Positions 30,462-42,635 of a stretch of DNA of 64,000 nt are shown one piece after another. The DNA is from Sphingomonas sp. R-74633. Lineage in GTDB: Bacteria; Pseudomonadota; Alphaproteobacteria; Sphingomonadales; Sphingomonadaceae. The notes under the pieces are model-generated. The model ran no database searches. It was given only the letters and a program-made list of their open reading frames with translations, and was not told the origin of the DNA. A program made the translations under genes and the position numbers. Each line of letters starts with the position of its first letter. Within the stretch, counting starts at the first letter, position 1. The DNA lies in the NCBI RefSeq assembly GCF_013416555.1, contig NZ_JACCFG010000005.1, forward strand, positions 434,001-498,000, read 5' to 3'.

Positions 30462-30527
30462 CGCGTGAAATTCCCCTCGGTCCCGGTGCCGGCATAGAGC
30501 CGCAAAGTGCAGAGCCGGTAAATGGCG

Positions 30528-31235
30528 CTAGAGGAACGGTCCCCGCGCCCGGGCGCGGGCGCCGCTGGGCGGCACGCCGGCAAGGCTGCGGAAGTCGCGC
30601 GCCATATGCGCCTGATCGGCATAGCCGCGCGCGGCGGCGGTATCGGCCAGGCTGTCTGCGCTCGCCTGCACATCCTGCATTGCCGCGCGGAAGCGGAGCA
30701 GGCGCAGATAGGCGCGCGGCGCCAGCCCCAGCTCGCGCGCGAAGATGCGCTGGAGCCGGCGATGCGGCAGGCCGGTGCGCTGGGAAAGCTCGGCAACACT
30801 GGCCGAGGCGAGGATCGCGCAGCCGAGCGGTGGCGGGGTGATGCCGGCCAGGGCGCGCGTGAGATTGGCGACGGGCTCGCCGTGCATCAGCGCAGTCAGC
30901 GGCGCGTCGGGCGAGACCGGGATCCAGTCATCGGCGAAGCTTGGGCAAGGCGCGCCGCCCAGCGCGTGCCAGGCCCAGGGCCAGAGCTTGATCGCCGTGA
31001 AGCGCGCATCGCCGCTGAAGCCGAAGCGGATCGGGCGCTCTGACAGGCCGGTGACGAAATATTCGGGCTGGTCGCGCCGCCATGTCGAGCGGCCCGCGCT
31101 GCGGTGGATCAGCTCGATGCAGCCGTCGGGCGTCGCTTCATGCTCGACCCAGCCGGGCTGGTCGCCGGCCAGTGTCCACACGGCGGCGACAAGGCCGTCG
31201 AGCGCAGGCGGCAAGGGCAGCTCGGCATAGTCCAT
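30528..31235 (-). CDS. AraC-family regulator
   Basis: A 235-residue regulator. The N-terminal half (1-130) is a cupin-like sensing domain of the DUF6597 kind (GCIELIHRSAGRSTWRR, RPIRFGFSG). The C-terminal 90 residues hold two HTH motifs (VAELSQRTGLPHRRLQRIF and LADTAAARGYADQAHMARDF, then the GVPPS AraC ending). It diverges from the lipocalin-like gene at 31320, a candidate target. Ligand unknown. Confidence 0.9.
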   Translation of the reverse strand: MDYAELPLPPALDGLVAAVWTLAGDQPGWVEHEATPDGCIELIHRSAGRSTWRRDQPEYFVTGLSERPIRFGFSGDARFTAIKLWPWAWHALGGAPCPSFADDWIPVSPDAPLTALMHGEPVANLTRALAGITPPPLGCAILASASVAELSQRTGLPHRRLQRIFARELGLAPRAYLRLLRFRAAMQDVQASADSLADTAAARGYADQAHMARDFRSLAGVPPSGARARARGPFL

Positions 31236-31319
31236 GCGCGCAGCCTCGCATGTCGTGTGGGTTCAAGCCAATATGCACGCCGCCGCATAGTCGGGACCGG
31301 CAACAGGGAGGTTGGGACA

Positions 31320-31754
31320 ATGATCGCGAACATCATGCTGCTCGCCGGGCTGGGCCTTTCGCCGGAACCGCTCGACTGGCTGGTCGGCAAATGGTGCACC
31401 GAACCCAAGGACGGTCGGACGGTGTGCGAGACCTGGGAGCCACGGGGCGTGGACAAGGTGATGCGCGGCACCACGGTCACCATTTCAGCCAGGGGCGAAC
31501 AGCGCGAACCGATGCGGATCAGCGGCGAGGGCGCGGCTCTGGTCTTCCACGCCGAGCCGATCGGGCAGGCGGCTGCCGATTTCCCGGTCAAGCCGGGCGG
31601 CCTTGGCGCGCAAAGCGTGGAGTTCGTCGATACCGCGCATGATTATCCGCAGCGCATCCGCTATTGGCGCGAGGGCACATTGCTGATGGCGGAGATTTCG
31701 CTGGCCGATGGCAGCAAGCCGATGCGCTGGGCCTATCGGCGGACCGGCAACTGA
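31320..31754 (+). CDS. DUF6265-like (lipocalin/heme-binding-type fold) protein
   Basis: A 144-residue protein. The motif LDWLVGKWCTE near residue 18 and later YWREGTLLMAEISL strands match small beta-barrel proteins of the DUF6265/nitrobindin-like kind. The first 12 residues are hydrophobic but too short for a convincing signal peptide. The ATG at 31320 follows AGGGAGGTTG. It has its own intrinsic terminator at 31836. Function unknown. Confidence 0.75.
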   Translation: MIANIMLLAGLGLSPEPLDWLVGKWCTEPKDGRTVCETWEPRGVDKVMRGTTVTISARGEQREPMRISGEGAALVFHAEPIGQAAADFPVKPGGLGAQSVEFVDTAHDYPQRIRYWREGTLLMAEISLADGSKPMRWAYRRTGN

Positions 31755-31755
31755 T

Positions 31756-31824
31756 CGGTGAAAGCCGGGAACCGGGCCGCGAAAGCGGGACGAGAGCTTC
31801 CCGGAAGGATCCCGGCTTTCACCG
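31756..31824. repeat. Palindromic doublet (CCCGG type), 15-bp inverted repeat
   Basis: CGGTGAAAGCCGGGA (31756-31770) and TCCCGGCTTTCACCG (31810-31824) are exact reverse complements. The left unit lacks the outer GTCATC of the family. It sits between convergent genes, just ahead of a terminator. Confidence 0.65.
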
Positions 31825-31835
31825 GGATGACGGAG

Positions 31836-31864
31836 CCGGCGGGGCGAACCCGCCGGTCCTTTTT
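31836..31864 (+). terminator. Intrinsic terminator of the lipocalin-like gene
   Basis: Perfect 8-bp stem CCGGCGGG (31836-31843) / CCCGCCGG (31849-31856), loop GCGAA, followed by TCCTTTTT (31857-31864) on the + strand. It ends 6 nt before the atpC stop codon on the other strand, and the stem alone may also serve the atp operon. Confidence 0.85.
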
Positions 31865-31870
31865 GGCGTT

Positions 31871-32128
31871 TTAGCCTTCGGCCTTTTCGGCCAGAACCGT
31901 CAGGCCCTTCTCGTTCACTTCGGCGAAACCGCCTTCGATGCGGATCGTCTCGGGGGTGGTGGCACCCGCCTTGTAGATTTCGAGATTGCCGTCGCGGATG
32001 GTCGACATCAGCGGGGCATGGCCTTCGAGCACGCCGAAATCGCCCTCGGTGCCGGGGACGACAACCATGTGCACTTCCTCCGAGCGGAGGAGCTTTTCGG
32101 GCGTGACGAGTTCGAAGTGCAGGGACAT
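31871..32128 (-). CDS. atpC: ATP synthase F1 epsilon subunit
   Basis: An 85-residue protein covering only the N-terminal beta-sandwich of epsilon ([34 protein letters not shown]). The C-terminal helical hairpin that inhibits the enzyme in E. coli (about 139 residues) is missing, as in many alphaproteobacteria, so epsilon-type autoinhibition is not expected. It is the last gene of the operon, 50 nt after atpD. Confidence 0.95.
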   Translation of the reverse strand: MSLHFELVTPEKLLRSEEVHMVVVPGTEGDFGVLEGHAPLMSTIRDGNLEIYKAGATTPETIRIEGGFAEVNEKGLTVLAEKAEG

Positions 32129-32144
32129 TTTCTTCTTCTTCCTG

Positions 32145-32170
32145 AGCCCCTCCCCCGAAGGAGAGGGGCT
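32145..32170. repeat. Single CCCCTC-type hairpin between atpD and atpC
   Basis: AGCCCCTC (32145-32152) pairs with GAGGGGCT (32163-32170). It is an intra-operon copy of the CCCTCTCC palindrome and could adjust the atpD:atpC transcript ratio. Confidence 0.55.
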
Positions 32171-32178
32171 AGTAGTAT

Positions 32179-34350
<2,172 letters not shown>

Positions 34351-34351
<1 letters not shown>

Positions 34352-35241
34352 CAGAGCGCCTCGGCACCCGAGATGATCTCGACCAGCTCGGTGGTGATCG
34401 CCGCCTGGCGCTGGCGGTTGTAGATCGTGTTGAGCCGCTTGATCAGGTCGCCCGCATTGCGCGTGGCATTGTCCATCGCGGTCATCTTCGAGCCCTGCTC
34501 CGACGCGGCGTTCTCGCGGATCGCGCGGTAGAGCTGGATCGCGACGTTGCGCGGCAGCAGGTCGGCGAGGATCGATTCCTCGTCGGGCTCATAGGTTACG
34601 GCAGCCGGCGCGGCCTGGCTCGGCTGGGTGTCTGCGGGAACCGAGGCCGGCGAGATCGGGACGATCTGCTGCGCGGTCGGCTCCTGGCTGAGGACCGACT
34701 TGAAGTGCGCGTAGAACAAGGTCGCGACGTCATATTCGCCGGCCTCGTAGCGCGCGATCAGGTCGTCGGCATAGCCGCGTGCATCGGCGAAGGTCAGCTT
34801 GCCGAGGTCGCCCGGCTCGATCCCGTGCACCATGTTCTTGGGGAACAGGCGGTTGAGCGGAGCGCGGCCCTTGCGGCCGATCGTGTAGATCTTCACCGTC
34901 TTGCCCTGCGCGATCAGCGCCTCCGCGTGGCGGCGGGCGAGGCGGGCGATATTGGTGTTGAACGCGCCGGCCAGGCCCTTGTCCGACGTGGCGACGACGA
35001 GCAGGTGCACGTCATCCTTGCCGGTGCCGGCGAGCAGCTTGGGCGAGCTCTCGCTCAGCGTCACCTTCGAGGCGAGGCTGGCGACGACGCTCTCGAGGCG
35101 CTGCGCATAGGGGCGCCCGGCCTCGGCCGCTTCCTGCGCACGGCGCAGCTTCGCGGCGGCGACCATCTTCATCGCCTTGGTGATCTTCTGCGTCGACTTC
35201 ACCGAGCCGATGCGGATCTTGAGTGCCTTGAGGCTAGCCAT
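34351..35241 (-). CDS. atpG: ATP synthase F1 gamma subunit
   Basis: A 296-residue central-stalk subunit. It starts MASLKALKIRIGSVKSTQKITKAMKMVAAAKLRRAQ and ends with the matching C-terminal helix (MDNATRNAGDLIKRLNTIYNRQRQAAITTELVEIISGAEAL region), the coiled coil that turns inside alpha3beta3. The middle insert near 200-220 (SPASVPADTQPSQAA) is Pro/Ala-rich. It is separated from atpA by a palindromic doublet. Confidence 0.96.
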
Positions 35242-35255
35242 TCTATTCCCTTATT

Positions 35256-35336
35256 CGTCACCCCGGCCTTGAGCCGGGGTCCCGCTACCCTGTCCCGCCG
35301 CAAGAAGCGGGACCCCGGCGCGAGGCCGGGGTGACG
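35256..35336. repeat. Palindromic doublet (CGTCACCCCGG type) between atpA and atpG
   Basis: Arms 35256-35285 and 35307-35336 are reverse complements at 28 of 30 positions; each arm is itself a hairpin (CCCCGGCC..GGCCGGGG type). It is located inside an operon, so it must be tolerated or used as an RNA element. Confidence 0.75.
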
Positions 35337-35342
35337 AGGTAG

Positions 35343-37438
<2,096 letters not shown>

Positions 37439-37469
37439 GCGTTTCGGTTCCTCTCGGAGGTTCGGGTTA

Positions 37470-37508
37470 CGGCCCCATATGAATTGGGGGCCGAACTGCG
37501 CGGCCCCC
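37470..37508 (-). promoter_or_regulatory. Alternative hairpins in the atp operon leader
   Basis: In transcript order, segment 1 GGGGGCCG (37508-37501), segment 2 CGGCCCCC (37493-37486) and segment 3 GGGGCCG (37476-37470). Segment 2 can pair fully with segment 1 (8 bp) or with segment 3 (7 bp), but not both. Segment 3 lies about 30 nt before the atpH start. This is the layout of a conformational switch, but no T-tract is present, so it may control translation or mRNA stability, or be chance GC pairing. Confidence 0.45.
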
Positions 37509-37693
37509 TATGGGTTGGCGCGCGACTAGCATCGGTGTCACGGGGATGCAACCCGAGTCCCGTTTCCCCTCACGCGCGCGCTACACGCGCGTACGCGTTG
37601 CAAGGGTGTTGCGGCACTGTTGCGGGGGCATGTACCGAATCGTTTCATATGGTAAACGACCCGCCGTCATTTCTAATTGGGGGGAATGGGGGC

Positions 37694-38605
37694 ATGAGGA
37701 AGCATATTCTCGGGGCGATCGCGATCGCCGCGCTGGCGGCGGGCATCGCCAATGCCGAAGTATTGGAGATCACCGGCGAGTTCGCCGCGCCGAACCGCGA
37801 GGCGAGCCTGCTCCGCTCGATCTCGATCGACCGGATCGACGGGCAGGACGGCGCCGCGCTCGAGCGCGCGATCGAACAGGGCCTGTCGGGCACGCATTTC
37901 GATCTGATGGGCGGGCGCACCGGGCGGAGCAACGCCGAGGGCTCGTTGAGCGGCGGCATCACCACCGGCGTCGATGAGCAGCCGTTCAAGCGGAAGGAGA
38001 AGCGCTGCGTCGAGAAGGACAGCGCCGACCAGAAGAAGTGCGTGCGCGAGGAATATGTCGAGCTGCGCTGCCGCCGCCGGACGATCAACGTGAAGGCTGA
38101 CCTCCGGCTGGTGCGCAACCGCGACGGCCGCATCGTCTATTCGACGACCAAGCCGTTCACCCAGGACAATAGCTGGTGCGAGGGGCAGAGCGCGCCCGGT
38201 CCAGTCGAGGAAGTGATCGCCGGCGCCGTGCGCAGCCTGGGCTATTCGGTGCGCGCCGACATCGCGCCGACCATCTCGACCTACTCGATCCGCGTGCGCG
38301 AGAGCGACAAGGGCATGAGCAAGGACCAGTCGAAGCGCTTCAAGGATCTGGTCAAGCTGACCAAGCGCGACGAACGCGGTGCGTGCACCGGCTGGGCGGC
38401 GCTGAACGGCGAGCTGCCGAACAATCCGTCGCTCACCTTCAACCTCGGCCTCTGCGCCGAACAGTCGGGCGACTATGCCGGCGCGCTGCAATATTATCAT
38501 GCGGCGCAGCGCGCGGGCGCGTCCGAAGGCGGGCAGGGCGCCGACCGCGCGATCCGGCTGATCGCCGGGCGCGAGGACGCGGCGATCCGGGCTCGGCGGC
38601 GCTGA
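37694..38605 (+). CDS. Secreted protein with C-terminal TPR-like segment
   Basis: A 303-residue protein starting MRKHILGAIAIAALAAGIANAE, a clear Sec signal peptide. Residues about 98-125 are rich in charged residues and Cys (KRCVEKDSADQKKCVREEYVELRC). Around 235-285 a TPR-like pair appears (NNPSLTFNLGLCAEQSGDYAGALQYYHAAQRAG). The ATG at 37694 follows GGGGAATGGGGG. An imperfect regulator-like repeat TCGTTT-N8-AAACGA (37640-37659) lies upstream. I do not recognise the family; it is probably periplasmic. Confidence 0.75.
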   Translation: MRKHILGAIAIAALAAGIANAEVLEITGEFAAPNREASLLRSISIDRIDGQDGAALERAIEQGLSGTHFDLMGGRTGRSNAEGSLSGGITTGVDEQPFKRKEKRCVEKDSADQKKCVREEYVELRCRRRTINVKADLRLVRNRDGRIVYSTTKPFTQDNSWCEGQSAPGPVEEVIAGAVRSLGYSVRADIAPTISTYSIRVRESDKGMSKDQSKRFKDLVKLTKRDERGACTGWAALNGELPNNPSLTFNLGLCAEQSGDYAGALQYYHAAQRAGASEGGQGADRAIRLIAGREDAAIRARRR

Positions 38606-38611
38606 ACGCAA

Positions 38612-38641
38612 TTCGGGCCGCCCCCAAGGGAGCGGCCCGAA
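38612..38641. terminator. Bidirectional hairpin between convergent genes
   Basis: Perfect 10-bp arms TTCGGGCCGC (38612-38621) and GCGGCCCGAA (38632-38641) with a 10-nt loop; a weak T-rich GCTTGTTTC follows on the + strand. It sits between the convergent secreted-protein and rhlE genes and would serve both. Confidence 0.7.
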
Positions 38642-38663
38642 GCTTGTTTCAGTCTGTCAGGAC

Positions 38664-40166
38664 TTAGCGGCCGCGGCCGCCGCCCTGACCCTGTCCGCCC
38701 TGGCGCTGACCGCCGCCATTGGTCGGGCGGGGCTGCCACTTGCGCTTGGGGCGCGCATAGTTGCGGGGCTGTTCGCCCTGCGGCTGCGCGTCGAAGCGGC
38801 GCGGACGCGGCTCGCCGGCGGCGGCGCCCGCAGCCTCGGGACGCGGGGCCTGGCCGTCGCGGCGCGGCTGGTCGCCACGCGGGCGATCCTCACGACGCGG
38901 ACCACCGGGGCGCTGGCGCTGCGGCTGGCCCGGACGGCGGCCGTCGCGCTGCATCTCGCGGCCGCGCTGGCCGTTCTGCTCGTCGCGGCTCGCGGGCACG
39001 TTGACGCGCGAACGCGACAGCGCTGCCGCCGTGGCGATAAAGCCCTCGGGCAGCGGCACGACGGTGAGCTTCTGGCGGATCAGCCGCTCGATGTCGCGCA
39101 GATAGGGGCGCTCGTCCTCGGCGCAGAAGCTGATCGCGATGCCTTCCTTGCCGTTGCGCGCGGTGCGGCCGATGCGGTGGACATACTGGTCCGCCACGTT
39201 CGGCAGCTCGAAGTTGAACACATGGCTGACGCCCGACACGTCGATGCCGCGCGCGGCGATGTCGGTCGCGACCAGGATCTTGACCTTGCCCGCGCGGAAC
39301 TCGCCGAGCGCGCGCTCGCGCTGCGGCTGGCTCTTGTTGCCATGGATCGCGTTCGACGCGATGCCGTTGCCCGCGAGCAGGCGGACGATGCGGTCGGCGC
39401 CGTGCTTGGTGCGGCTGAACACCAGCGCGCGATCGATCTCGGTCTCCTTGAGCAGGATCGTGAGCAGCGCCTGCTTCTCGGACTGCTGGACGAAGGTGAC
39501 GCTCTGCTCGACGCGCTCGGCAGTGGTCGCCTCGGGGGTGACCTTCACTTCGACCGGATCCTTGATGAACTGGCCGGCCAGCTCGCGGATCGTCTTCGGC
39601 ATCGTCGCCGAGAAGAACAGGGTCTGGCGCTTCGACGGCAGCTCGCGGACGATCCGCTTGAGCGCGTGGATGAAGCCGAGGTCCATCATCTGGTCGGCTT
39701 CGTCGAGCACCAGGATCTCGAGACCCATCAGGATCGCGTAGCACTGGTCCATCAGGTCGACGAGACGGCCCGGGGTAGCGACGACGATGTCCACGCCCTT
39801 GGCGAGGTCGGTCTTGTTCTTGTGGATCGAGGTGCCGCCGAACACGGTGGCGACGCTCAGCTTGGTGCCCTTGGCATAATGGCGGGCATTGTCGGCGATC
39901 TGGCTGGCGAGCTCACGCGTCGGCGCGAGCACCAGCATGCGGCAGCCGCGCGGCTGGGCGCGCTTGCCGGATGCGACCAGGCGGTCGATCGAGGGGAGCA
40001 TGAAAGCGGCGGTCTTGCCGGTGCCGGTCTGGGCGATGCCGAGCAGGTCGCGTCCTTCGAGGAGCGCCGGGATCGACTTGGCCTGGATCGGCGTCGCCTC
40101 GCTATAGCCCTTGACGGCAAGCGCGGCGAGAACGGTCTCCGAGAGACCGAGTTCTTTGAACTGCAT
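38664..40166 (-). CDS. rhlE: DEAD-box RNA helicase, RhlE type
   Basis: A 500-residue ATP-dependent RNA helicase. Motifs in order: Q motif (FKELGLSE..ATPIQ), I AQTGTGKT (45-52), Ia PTRELASQ, II DEAD (155-158), III SAT, V DIAARGID, VI HRIGRTAR. From about residue 385 to the end it has an Arg/Gly/Gln/Pro-rich disordered tail with repeated RP, GGQRQGGQGQGG blocks, typical of helicases that bind RNA nonspecifically. The start at 40166 (MQFKELGLSE) matches family N-termini. It likely acts in ribosome maturation or RNA decay. Confidence 0.95.
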   Translation of the reverse strand: MQFKELGLSETVLAALAVKGYSEATPIQAKSIPALLEGRDLLGIAQTGTGKTAAFMLPSIDRLVASGKRAQPRGCRMLVLAPTRELASQIADNARHYAKGTKLSVATVFGGTSIHKNKTDLAKGVDIVVATPGRLVDLMDQCYAILMGLEILVLDEADQMMDLGFIHALKRIVRELPSKRQTLFFSATMPKTIRELAGQFIKDPVEVKVTPEATTAERVEQSVTFVQQSEKQALLTILLKETEIDRALVFSRTKHGADRIVRLLAGNGIASNAIHGNKSQPQRERALGEFRAGKVKILVATDIAARGIDVSGVSHVFNFELPNVADQYVHRIGRTARNGKEGIAISFCAEDERPYLRDIERLIRQKLTVVPLPEGFIATAAALSRSRVNVPASRDEQNGQRGREMQRDGRRPGQPQRQRPGGPRREDRPRGDQPRRDGQAPRPEAAGAAAGEPRPRRFDAQPQGEQPRNYARPKRKWQPRPTNGGGQRQGGQGQGGGRGR

Positions 40167-40609
40167 TGAATATCCTGTGCATACGGCCGGGCGCACCGGA
40201 CGGAATCCAGGCGCAAGGCGGGGTCAAAAATGACGACCCGCGTGACTAGGGAAGCCGGAAAAATAACCGAGGCGGAGCCTGGGCCCTTGGGGATTAACCC
40301 GCATGCCCGATCACGCTGCATTACGCCTCGATGGTGGCCATATGGCGATGAAATCGGTTTCCGTCAAGGAAGGGGCTTTCTCCCCTAGGGGTTTCCCTGC
40401 CGCCATCTCGGTTTTTTCGCTGCGAGGACAAGGCGATGCATGGCGAACCGGTGGTATGCTTGGCCGATCCGTGGCATGATTGCGTGCAGAGGTGTCGGGC
40501 CCGGAGCCGGCCATTGCGCACATGAAATTAATGCCAGCCGACTCCCACACAAAGCACTCGTTAACGAGTGGCTCGCTAGGCTCGGGGCGCCTTTACTGGA
40601 GCCTGTAAC
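40167..40609. other. 443-bp intergenic region between divergent rhlE and PilZ genes
   Basis: No convincing gene is seen. It contains a perfect 16-bp palindrome at 40555-40570, CCCCTAGGGG near 40383, and a GC-poorer stretch near 40400-40430 with TTTTTT. Both divergent promoters must lie here, and the space would also allow a long rhlE 5' leader, as is known for cold-induced helicase genes, but I see no defined RNA element. Confidence 0.5.
40555..40570. promoter_or_regulatory. 16-bp perfect palindrome upstream of the PilZ gene
   Basis: CACTCGTTAACGAGTG is its own reverse complement and ends 39 nt before the PilZ start. It has the size of a dimeric repressor or activator site. The binding protein is unknown. 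Confidence 0.5.
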
Positions 40610-41044
40610 TTGCTCGTCGCCAAGCTTGAGATTCTCGGAGATATCGACCGCCGCGGCGCGATCCGTTTCGATGCGGATTCGCCGTCTACGGTGCGTGCGC
40701 CGGATGGCGCGCCGATCGATGTGCAGGTCGAGGATTTCTCGCGCACGGGCTTCCGCTTCGCCTCGGATCTCGACCTGCCGGTGGGTACTTTGGTCTCGCT
40801 CGGCCTGTCGGGTGCCGGATCGCGCGCCGCCAAGGTCGTGCGTCGCAACGGCAGCACCTATGGCTGTGCCTTTATGAAGGCGCTGACCGAGGAAGAGATC
40901 GCGCATGCCTTTAAGGGGCAGGAGCATATCCTGGCCGATCTCTCCGCCGCGCTCGCCGCGCGCTTCGGCACCGGCAAGCCCGGCCCCAAGCCGACGATCC
41001 CACCGCTGCGCCGGCTTATCCGGCGTCCGACGCGCGAGGACTGA
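40610..41044 (+). CDS. PilZ-domain protein (c-di-GMP binding candidate)
   Basis: A 144-residue single-domain protein. It has both c-di-GMP-binding motifs of PilZ: RxxxR as R15-GAI-R19 and DxSxxG as D41-F-S43-RT-G46. A Pro/Arg-rich tail follows. The start is a TTG at 40610 with CTGGAG 9 nt upstream; no ATG is available near the domain start. It likely couples c-di-GMP to motility or exopolysaccharide. Its 3' end overlaps the convergent GH43 gene by 29 nt. Confidence 0.85.
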   Translation: MLVAKLEILGDIDRRGAIRFDADSPSTVRAPDGAPIDVQVEDFSRTGFRFASDLDLPVGTLVSLGLSGAGSRAAKVVRRNGSTYGCAFMKALTEEEIAHAFKGQEHILADLSAALAARFGTGKPGPKPTIPPLRRLIRRPTRED

Positions 41045-42635
41045 AGTCCCGCTCGCGATAGTCGAACCAGTCGAAATCGGCGTGGAGCCCCGCGCCGGAC
41101 AGGTCCTGGCACGCCATGCCGATGAACGCGCCGGTGAAATTGGGCAGGCCGGGCGCGCTGGCTTCGTCCGAGAGGATCGAGGCGTCGAACTGCTCCGCAA
41201 GCCATTGCCAGTCGCCGCCGGGCACGCGCCAGGCGAAGCGCAGCCGCTCGTAATCCACTTCGGCGCGTAGCTCGACCACGCCTTCGGGGATCGCGATCGG
41301 CGCAGTGAACGCATCGGCCTGGGGCGAATCGGGCAGCGCCGACATCACGCGGATATGGCGGCCGGTTTCCTCGTCATGGCTGACGTGGAGGTAATGGAAC
41401 TTGGCGGCGTTATAATAAGAGACCAGTCCGGCGACCTGCTGGAAGTGGCGTGGGTCAAAATCCAGCGCACAGCTCGCGGAATAACAGAACGCCTGTTGCC
41501 GCCGGGCGACCAGCGCCTGGGTGAACAGGCTGCCGATTGTCTCGCGGCCATATAGACGCAGATGGCCGCGGCGCGCAGTGAGGCTGAAGATCGCCTCTGG
41601 CTCGGGCGTGCGTAGCCATTGGAAATCGATCGGTAGCGCCGGGTCGTCGAACTCGTCGCGGCTATGAACCGGCGCGCGGCCCTCGGGACCGGGCACCTCG
41701 AGCATCGGCATGCCGCGCTCGCCGGTCGTGTAGAGCCAGCCATCTTCCCAGCGCATCGGCTGGATCGCGGTCTCGCGCCCCAGCACGCAGCGCCCGCGAT
41801 TGGGGAGGGGGCGGCCGCACAGATAGACCAGCCACGGCTCGCCCTCGGGCGTCTCGACCAGATCGGCATGGCCGGCACGCTGGAGCGGCGCGTCGGGGCG
41901 GGTACGGCTCGAGAGGATATAAGTGTCGGGGTGGAGCTCGTAGGGGCCGGTCAGGCTGCGCGATCGCGCCATCGTCACCGCGTGGTTCCAGCCGGTGCCG
42001 CCTTCGGCGGTGAGCAGATAGTACCAGCCGTCGCGCCGATAGAGATGCGGCGCCTCGGTGAGGCCGAGCGGGGTGCCGGGGAAGATGTTGACCCGCTCGC
42101 CGATCAGCCTTTGCTCCTCCGGCGAATATTCCTGCAGCACGATCCCGGCAAAGCGGTTGCGGCCCGGGCGATGGTCCCACAGCATGTTGAGCAGGTATTT
42201 CCGCCCGTCCTCGTCATGGAAGAGCGAGGGATCGAAGCCGCTCGAATTGAGGTGGATCGGATCGGACCAGTCGCCGTCGATCGTGTCGCAGCTCACCAGG
42301 TAGTTGTGGAAGTCGCGGAGACTCGCGCCCGATGCGCCGCCGGTGGTGGTGCGGCCATAGCGCTTCACATCGGTGTAGATCAGGTGGAAGCGTTCGCCGT
42401 CGTGGCTGAGGCACGGCGCCCACACCCCGCAACTGTCCGGATCGCCGCGCATGTCGAGCTGGCTCGCGCGGTTTAGCGGGCGCGCAATCAGCGCCCAGTT
42501 CGCAAGATCCCGGCTGTGGTGGATCTGCACGCCGGGGAACCACTCGAAGGTCGAGGTGGCGATATAATAATCGTCGCCCACGCGGGCGATCGACGGGTCG
42601 GGATTGAAGCCGGGCAGGATGGGATTGCGAGTCAT
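41016..42635 (-). CDS. Glycoside hydrolase family 43 (beta-xylosidase type)
   Basis: A 539-residue enzyme. The five-bladed propeller begins NPILPGFNPDPSIARVGDDYYIATSTFEWFPG, where D13 is the expected catalytic base; SSGFDPSLFHDEDGRKYLL and LTEAPHLY hold the other acidic residues. A C-terminal beta-sandwich (about 330-539) is typical of the GH43_11 xylosidase group. There is no signal peptide, so it cleaves imported xylo-oligosaccharides in the cytosol. Its ATG overlaps the TGA of the transporter gene upstream (ATGA). Confidence 0.93.
   Translation of the reverse strand: MTRNPILPGFNPDPSIARVGDDYYIATSTFEWFPGVQIHHSRDLANWALIARPLNRASQLDMRGDPDSCGVWAPCLSHDGERFHLIYTDVKRYGRTTTGGASGASLRDFHNYLVSCDTIDGDWSDPIHLNSSGFDPSLFHDEDGRKYLLNMLWDHRPGRNRFAGIVLQEYSPEEQRLIGERVNIFPGTPLGLTEAPHLYRRDGWYYLLTAEGGTGWNHAVTMARSRSLTGPYELHPDTYILSSRTRPDAPLQRAGHADLVETPEGEPWLVYLCGRPLPNRGRCVLGRETAIQPMRWEDGWLYTTGERGMPMLEVPGPEGRAPVHSRDEFDDPALPIDFQWLRTPEPEAIFSLTARRGHLRLYGRETIGSLFTQALVARRQQAFCYSASCALDFDPRHFQQVAGLVSYYNAAKFHYLHVSHDEETGRHIRVMSALPDSPQADAFTAPIAIPEGVVELRAEVDYERLRFAWRVPGGDWQWLAEQFDASILSDEASAPGLPNFTGAFIGMACQDLSGAGLHADFDWFDYRERDFSPRASDAG

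Noticed and set aside
40311-40550. 79-aa open frame on the - strand upstream of rhlE
   Set aside because: Its composition is Ser/Pro/Arg with no motif, it lacks a ribosome binding site, and the region looks like a leader or promoter.
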